A program made the position numbers and the translations under genes. This document shows positions 59,531 through 64,000 of a stretch of 64,000 bases of DNA, piece after piece. Source of the stretch: Pararhodobacter sp. (GTDB lineage: Bacteria > Pseudomonadota > Alphaproteobacteria > Rhodobacterales > Rhodobacteraceae); NCBI GenBank assembly GCA_020832545.1, contig JAFIEK010000015.1, forward strand, positions 1 to 64,000, written 5' to 3'. The first letter of the stretch is position 1; each line of letters begins with the position of its first letter. The notes beneath the pieces are model-generated. The model had not been told where the DNA came from and did not search any database. It was given only the letters and a program-made list of their open reading frames with translations.

Positions 59531-60736
59531 TCAGGTTTCTGACGGATCGGGGCTGGCGCTGGCACGCTCGGCCCCGTCATCGGTGGATGGCTGCGCCCGG
59601 TCCTCGACCTCGGCACCTTCGCGCAGGGCCTGCACACCCTCGCGTACCACACGCTCGCCCGGTTCCAGCGCGCCGCTGACCAGCACCTGGCCCTCGCTGC
59701 GCTGGACGATCCGCACCGCCACCCTCGTGGCCCGCCCATCGCGCACAGCCCAGACAAACGATCCTTCGTTGCCCCACTGGATCGACAGCGGGTCAACCGC
59801 GGGATAGTCGGTGCCGGGCAAGGTTATGGCAATGCTGAAGGCCATTCCGGCGCGCAACGTGTCTTCGGGGTTGCCAACCTCGGCCAGCACACGCAGGCTG
59901 CGGCTGGTCTGGTCAACCCGGCTGTCCACCGCACGGATGCGGCCATCCAGCGCCATGTCGGGGCGCGCCAGCAGCGAGACCTGCAAAGCATCCCCCGGCG
60001 CGATGCGACCGACCATACGTTCGGGCACGCGGAAATCGACAAGGATCATCGATCGGTCATCAATGCGGGCGATGGCGGTGCTGGTGCTTACCTGTCCGCC
60101 CACCTCGGATTCGATGATGCCAATCCAGCCGGTGATAGGCGCCACGATCTCACGCCGCGACAGATCGAACTCGGCCTGCCGCACCGCCAATTCGGCCTGT
60201 CGCACCGCCAGCGCGGCTTCGCGGATCTGCACCTCTGTCGCCGTGCCGGTGGCCTGCAAACGCTCCAGCCGGGCGGCGGTGGCGCGGGCCTCATCGAGCA
60301 TGAGTTCGGCGCGGTCGCGGGCGATCTGCTCGGCGGCACTGTCAAGGCGGGCCATGACCATGCCTTCACGCACGATCTCGCCCGGGGCTACATAAATTTC
60401 AGACAGCCTGCCCGAGACTTCGGGCATGATCACAACGGACCGCAGCGCCTCACCCGTGCCGATGGCGGCGATCCGGTCGCGCCGCTCCGCCTGCTCAACC
60501 GGCGCGGTGATCACCGATGCCGCCCCGCGCCCCATGCCACCACCCGGGCCGCCCGGCCCGGTGATCTGCGGGGCCCGTGCCAACGGCACGCCCAGACGCT
60601 CGATCGGTGCCAGCAAGCCAATGCGGTCAAGGACAGGATGCGACGAAGGCAGCCACATCGCCCAGGCCACCGCCGCGACCGCCGCGACAAGAGCAACCAA
60701 TACTCCCTGTCCGAGTATCCGAACGATCATCCGCAT
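59531..60736 (-). CDS. HlyD-family periplasmic adaptor of the RND pump
   Basis: The 401-residue protein begins with a membrane anchor (ILGQGVLVALVAAVAAVAWA), then a lipoyl-like half (VVIMPEVSGRLSEIYVAPGE), an alpha-hairpin (about 155-190, with repeated AVRQAELAVRQAEFDLSRRE), the second lipoyl half (ITGWIGIIESEVGGQVSTST) and the beta-barrel. It bridges the pump to an outer-membrane channel. The start at 60736 has GGGGAA upstream. Together with the pump gene it forms a two-gene operon; no regulator lies next to it. Confidence 0.9.
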   Translation of the reverse strand: MRMIVRILGQGVLVALVAAVAAVAWAMWLPSSHPVLDRIGLLAPIERLGVPLARAPQITGPGGPGGGMGRGAASVITAPVEQAERRDRIAAIGTGEALRSVVIMPEVSGRLSEIYVAPGEIVREGMVMARLDSAAEQIARDRAELMLDEARATAARLERLQATGTATEVQIREAALAVRQAELAVRQAEFDLSRREIVAPITGWIGIIESEVGGQVSTSTAIARIDDRSMILVDFRVPERMVGRIAPGDALQVSLLARPDMALDGRIRAVDSRVDQTSRSLRVLAEVGNPEDTLRAGMAFSIAITLPGTDYPAVDPLSIQWGNEGSFVWAVRDGRATRVAVRIVQRSEGQVLVSGALEPGERVVREGVQALREGAEVEDRAQPSTDDGAERASASPDPSET

Positions 60737-61324
60737 GCGTGGCGTTCCCCATGGGCAAAAGCTGCGTCGCAGTCCGTTTGAAGGTTAACATATGCCGCCC
60801 ACGGACAAAGGCGACAACTGAATTGCAGGTTTGCGCAGATCGCGCAGAAGCGGCCGGTTCCGGCGGCAGCGATCATGAACCGTTGCAGGCAGTGGGGCAA
60901 GCACCCCGGCAAACCTGTTTGATCAAGAATTCCCCATCTGGCATGGCGCGCGCCCGATTGACCCAATTTGCCTGCGAAGCGCCTGCAAAACCGGCACAGG
61001 CGCGGCCCGGTCTGTTGCGTGTCAGCCAGGTGCGAATGGCGTGCAGGCGTCTCAGGCATTCCTGATATACGCATCTGGCCCACATTTCCGGCGAAAAAAA
61101 TGCTCACCCATTCGTGATGGCGTGCTGCGCACCCCGTCAACCGATCACCCGGACCATGCGCTGCGACGGCTGATACAGGCACCTGCAAGAACCACCGCAA
61201 CTGCCTGAGACGTGTCAGTTAACCCTTCTGGTGCCTCATTTTTCACCCGTGAAGGTTGTAACGCATTGGCTATGAACCTAATTCATATGGGTCAAATCAT
61301 TCCAGAAGGAGGCACAGCACCCGG
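60737..61324. other. 588-base stretch without a gene
   Basis: No reading frame here has family resemblance or coding-like composition on either strand. The left end should hold the promoter of the adaptor-pump operon. The right end holds TTGTAA (61256-61261), a 17-base spacer and TAATTC (61279-61284), a weak promoter candidate for asnO, then GGAGG at 61307-61311, which lies 13 bases before the ATG. No repeat, RNA gene or strong hairpin was recognised in the middle. Confidence 0.6.
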
Positions 61325-63103
61325 ATGTGCGGTATCTGCGGAGAGATCTGGTTCAAGGGCGGGGCCACGGCCTCAGCCGCGGCAATCGAGCGAATGGCTG
61401 ATGCGATGGCACCGCGTGGCCCCGATGGCGCGGGGATTGTCTTGCGCGGGCGCGTCGGGTTCGGCCATCGGCGGCTAAAGATCATCGACCTGTCCGAGGC
61501 CGCGGCCCAGCCCTTCGTTGACACGCATCTGGGTATGACCATCGCCTTCAACGGCTGCATCTATAATTACCCCGAACTGCGCGCCGAGCTTGAGGGCAAG
61601 GGCCATCGCTTTGCCTCATCCGGCGATACCGAGGTGATCGTGAAGGCCTGGGCCGAATGGGGGGCCGAGGCCCCAAAGCGATTTCACGGCATGTTCGCCT
61701 TTGCCCTGCATGAGCGTGACACAGGCCGCGTGACACTGGTGCGCGACCGTTTTGGCATCAAGCCGCTTTACTACAGCGAAAGCGGCGCGCGGTTGCGCTT
61801 TGCCTCAACCCTGCCAGCCCTGCTGGCGGCGGGCGATGTCGATACCTCGATCGACCGGGTGGCGCTGCATCACTACATGACCTGGCACGCCGTCGTGCCC
61901 GCGCCGCGCACCATGCTTGCAGGCGTGCGTAAACTGCCCGCCGCCACGATCCGGGTGATCGAGCCTGATGGCACCGCGCGCGACAGCGTGTTCTGGGAAC
62001 CCAGTTTCGCGCGCACCACTGAGGACGCCAACCGCCCCGCCGAGGAATGGGAGGCGATGGTGCTGGACGGGCTGCGCACCGCCGTGCGCCGCCGGATGGT
62101 GGCTGATGTGCCGGTGGGCGTGCTGTTGTCAGGTGGTGTGGACAGCTCGCTGATTGTCGGGCTGCTGGCCGAACAGGGGCAGACGGGGCTGGCCACCTAT
62201 TCCATCGGGTTTGAGGAGGCCAACGGCGAGAAAGGCGATGAATTCGTCTATTCTGACCTGATCGCCAAGGAGTATGGCACCGACCACCACAAGATCTTCA
62301 TTGCCTCGGACGAGATGCGCACCAACCTGCCCCATGCCATTGCCGCCATGTCAGAGCCGATGGTGAGCTATGACAACATCGGCTTCTATCTGCTGTCGCG
62401 GGAGGTATCGAAAAGCATAAAAGTGGTACAGTCCGGGCAAGGTGCGGATGAGGTGTTTGGCGGCTATCACTGGTATCCGCCAATGCGTGACAGCAATGAC
62501 CCTGTGGCCGCCTATATGGACGCCTTTTTTGATCGCAGCCATGCCAAGCTGGCGCAGCATCTGGCCCCGGAATGGCTGGCGGACCGCGATGAATCGCGCG
62601 CCTTTGTCGAGGCGCATTTCGCCCGCCCCGGTGCCGATGACCCGGTCGACAAGGCACTGCGGCTGGATACCAATGTGATGTTGGTCGATGACCCGGTGAA
62701 GCGCGTGGACAGCCAGACCATGGCCTGGGGGCTGGAGGCCCGGGTGCCGTTTCTGGACCATGAGCTGGTGGAACTGGCCGGGCGCATTCCGGCACGTCAC
62801 AAGCTGGCGCAGGGCGGAAAGGGCGTGCTGAAGGAGGCCGCGCGCAAGGTGCTGCCCGCCGAAGTGATCGACCGCAAGAAGGGCTATTTTCCGGTACCTG
62901 CGCTGAAATATGTCGATGGCCCCTATCTGGAGATGTGCCGCGCTGCCCTGACCTCGGACGCCGCGCGCGCGCGCGGCCTGTTCCGGCCAGCGTATCTGGA
63001 CACGCTGTTCGATGCCCCTTCGGAACATGTCACCCGGCTGCGGGGTTCCGAGTTGTGGCAGGTTGCCGTTCTGGAAATGTGGTTGCAGGCGCAGGGCGTA
63101 TGA
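61325..63103 (+). CDS. asnO: N-acetylglutaminylglutamine amidotransferase (asparagine synthase-like, NAGGN synthesis)
   Basis: The 592-residue protein has the class II glutaminase start MCGICGEIWFKGG (Cys2 nucleophile after Met removal), APRGPDGAG, FNGCIYNY and the PP-loop SGGVDSS (269-275), then RKKGYFPVPALKY. It lies 22 bases before the GNAT-ATP-grasp gene that makes N-acetylglutaminylglutamine, so it amidates that dipeptide to give the osmolyte NAGGN. The pairing and sequence agree with the trio family known from Pseudomonas and Sinorhizobium, whose third member, an M42 peptidase, would lie beyond the window. Usually induced by salt stress. Confidence 0.88.
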   Translation: MCGICGEIWFKGGATASAAAIERMADAMAPRGPDGAGIVLRGRVGFGHRRLKIIDLSEAAAQPFVDTHLGMTIAFNGCIYNYPELRAELEGKGHRFASSGDTEVIVKAWAEWGAEAPKRFHGMFAFALHERDTGRVTLVRDRFGIKPLYYSESGARLRFASTLPALLAAGDVDTSIDRVALHHYMTWHAVVPAPRTMLAGVRKLPAATIRVIEPDGTARDSVFWEPSFARTTEDANRPAEEWEAMVLDGLRTAVRRRMVADVPVGVLLSGGVDSSLIVGLLAEQGQTGLATYSIGFEEANGEKGDEFVYSDLIAKEYGTDHHKIFIASDEMRTNLPHAIAAMSEPMVSYDNIGFYLLSREVSKSIKVVQSGQGADEVFGGYHWYPPMRDSNDPVAAYMDAFFDRSHAKLAQHLAPEWLADRDESRAFVEAHFARPGADDPVDKALRLDTNVMLVDDPVKRVDSQTMAWGLEARVPFLDHELVELAGRIPARHKLAQGGKGVLKEAARKVLPAEVIDRKKGYFPVPALKYVDGPYLEMCRAALTSDAARARGLFRPAYLDTLFDAPSEHVTRLRGSELWQVAVLEMWLQAQGV

Positions 63104-63125
63104 GCGCGAAAGGGAGGCTTGTCTC

Positions 63126-64000
63126 ATGGCCGAATCCGAGCTTCCGAAGCGACGCGGGGCGCAGGCGCACCGGCTGAAACGTTTGCGCAGCGCCGCATCG
63201 TTGCCGCCGCGCGGCGGTCGGGCGAATGCGCAGGTGGATTGTGGCTGGGGCCGGTTGATCTTTGGCCATACCTTTGACAGCACCGAAGCGCTGGCCGAGG
63301 CCCTGCGCGCGGAAGGCCCGGAAGAACGCGATATCGCCTTTTATGTGCGCGATCCGCATGTGCTGTTGGCCAGTGCCCCACAAGAGCTGTTTCTGGACCC
63401 TTCGCACACCTTCCGGCTGGATCTGGCCACGTACCGGGTGGCGCAGCGGCGGCGCAAGGGGTTTGACATCCGCCGCCTGACCACGCGAGAGGATGCCGAG
63501 GCGGTGAATGCCATCTATGCCCAGCGCAAGATGGTCCCTGTTGCACCTGAATTTTTCTGGAACCTGCGCGATGGCCGCACCCTGACGGTGCTGGTGGCCG
63601 AAGACAAAGAGACCGGGGCGGTTCTCGGCTCGGTCATGGGTGTCGATCATGCGCGCGCCTTTGATGATCCGGAGCGGGGATCGTCGCTGTGGTGTCTGGC
63701 GGTGTCGCCGCAGGCCCCGCATGCCGGGCTGGGCGAGACGCTGGTGCGGCGGCTGGCTGAGCATTTCAAGGCGCGCGGATCGGCTTTCATGGACCTGTCG
63801 GTTCTGCATGACAACGATCAGGCCATCGGGCTTTATGAAAAGCTGGGGTTCAAACGGGTGCCGGTCTTTGCGGTCAAACGGCGCAACGTGATCAACGAGG
63901 CACTCTATTCCGGGCCAGACCCGGCGGAGGGGCTGAACCCCTATGCGCGCATCATTGTCGATGAGGCCCGCCGCCGGGGGATCCACATCGAGGTGACGGA
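63126..64000 (+). CDS. ngg: N-acetylglutaminylglutamine synthetase, N-terminal part (cut by window edge)
   Basis: An open frame of 291 complete codons runs from the ATG at 63126 to the window end without a stop. The start MAESELPKRRGAQAHRLKRL is basic; a GNAT-type acetyltransferase domain occupies about residues 110-260 (FDIRRLTTREDAEAVNAIYA, LAVSPQAPHAGLGETLVRRL, DNDQAIGLYEKLGFKRVPVF). In the family a C-terminal ATP-grasp, cyanophycin-synthetase-like domain follows, joining two glutamines; ENPYARIIVDEA-like sequence (GLNPYARIIVDEARRRGIHI) at the end starts that part. It pairs with the upstream asnO gene for NAGGN synthesis. Confidence 0.88.
   Translation, partial: MAESELPKRRGAQAHRLKRLRSAASLPPRGGRANAQVDCGWGRLIFGHTFDSTEALAEALRAEGPEERDIAFYVRDPHVLLASAPQELFLDPSHTFRLDLATYRVAQRRRKGFDIRRLTTREDAEAVNAIYAQRKMVPVAPEFFWNLRDGRTLTVLVAEDKETGAVLGSVMGVDHARAFDDPERGSSLWCLAVSPQAPHAGLGETLVRRLAEHFKARGSAFMDLSVLHDNDQAIGLYEKLGFKRVPVFAVKRRNVINEALYSGPDPAEGLNPYARIIVDEARRRGIHIEVT

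Noticed and set aside
60737-61324. Small open frames in the gap before asnO
   Set aside because: Short Arg/Ala/Cys-rich frames on both strands lack ribosome sites and family resemblance, so I do not call a gene there.

Overview
The window reads as a high-GC alphaproteobacterial chromosome, most likely a Rhodobacterales (Rhodobacter/Roseobacter-type) bacterium. This is inferred from the combination of an Mcl1-type malyl-CoA lyase of the ethylmalonyl-CoA pathway, a DgcN-type D-glutamate catabolism gene, a roseobacter-like fliP-fliN-fliH-fliF / fliL-motE-motA flagellar block, a tandem glycine riboswitch before gcvTHP, many organic-acid and amine transporters, and an N-acetylglutaminylglutamine amide (NAGGN) osmolyte locus. 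No tRNA, rRNA, CRISPR array, insertion sequence or phage gene was seen. The first 49 bases are a pure C run, which looks like a contig-end artefact.

Layout. 0-9.4 kb: dgcN (-), mcl1 (+), a DEAD-box helicase with a Gly/Lys/Pro-rich tail, a D-2-hydroxyacid dehydrogenase (-), a secreted SH3-domain protein, then a PAS hybrid histidine kinase and an OmpR-type response regulator. 9.4-18.0 kb: a flagellar block, with fliF-fliH-fliN-fliP on the minus strand diverging from fliL, a small coiled-coil membrane protein, motE, motA and an 860-residue secreted protein of unknown function that could play the MotC role. 18.3-22.8 kb: a five-gene Liv-type ABC importer. 22.9-27.6 kb: gcvT-gcvH-gcvP under a tandem glycine riboswitch, followed by a gamma-glutamylcyclotransferase-like gene and a DegP-type periplasmic protease.

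30.1-45.6 kb: about 15 kb of tightly packed minus-strand genes forming a catabolic supercluster. It holds two related acyl-CoA ligases, an Ohr peroxidase, a thiolase-fold protein lacking the thiolase catalytic residues, a DUF35 zinc-ribbon/OB protein fused to a degenerate SDR, a cyclase-family hydrolase, a racemase-fold protein without its cysteines, a TRAP transporter, an EthD-like protein, a GntR regulator, a RutA-like flavin monooxygenase, an FAD-linked 2-hydroxyacid dehydrogenase and an HpcH/HpaI aldolase. Two near-identical GTATAC-centred sites lie before the GntR gene and before the TRAP genes. The gene set suggests uptake of a carboxylate, CoA activation, retro-aldol cleavage and final aldolase splitting, but the substrate is unknown. 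A divergent LysR gene lies at its head.

46.6-56.2 kb: a quinone-oxidoreductase-like gene, a LysR gene, and a divergent nine-gene operon with a polar amino-acid-type ABC importer, creatininase-family hydrolase, class III aminotransferase, beta-keto acid cleavage enzyme (BKACE), GNAT acetyltransferase and acetylpolyamine amidohydrolase. This looks like uptake and breakdown of an acetylated or polyamine-like compound. 56.3-60.7 kb: an RND efflux pump and its adaptor. 61.3 kb to the end: asnO and the start of ngg for the dipeptide osmolyte NAGGN, cut by the window edge.

A recurring two-hairpin element occurs four times after genes (about 4.75, 6.6, 22.87 and 28.3 kb). Its inner hairpin shows compensatory base changes between copies and its outer hairpin resembles a terminator.
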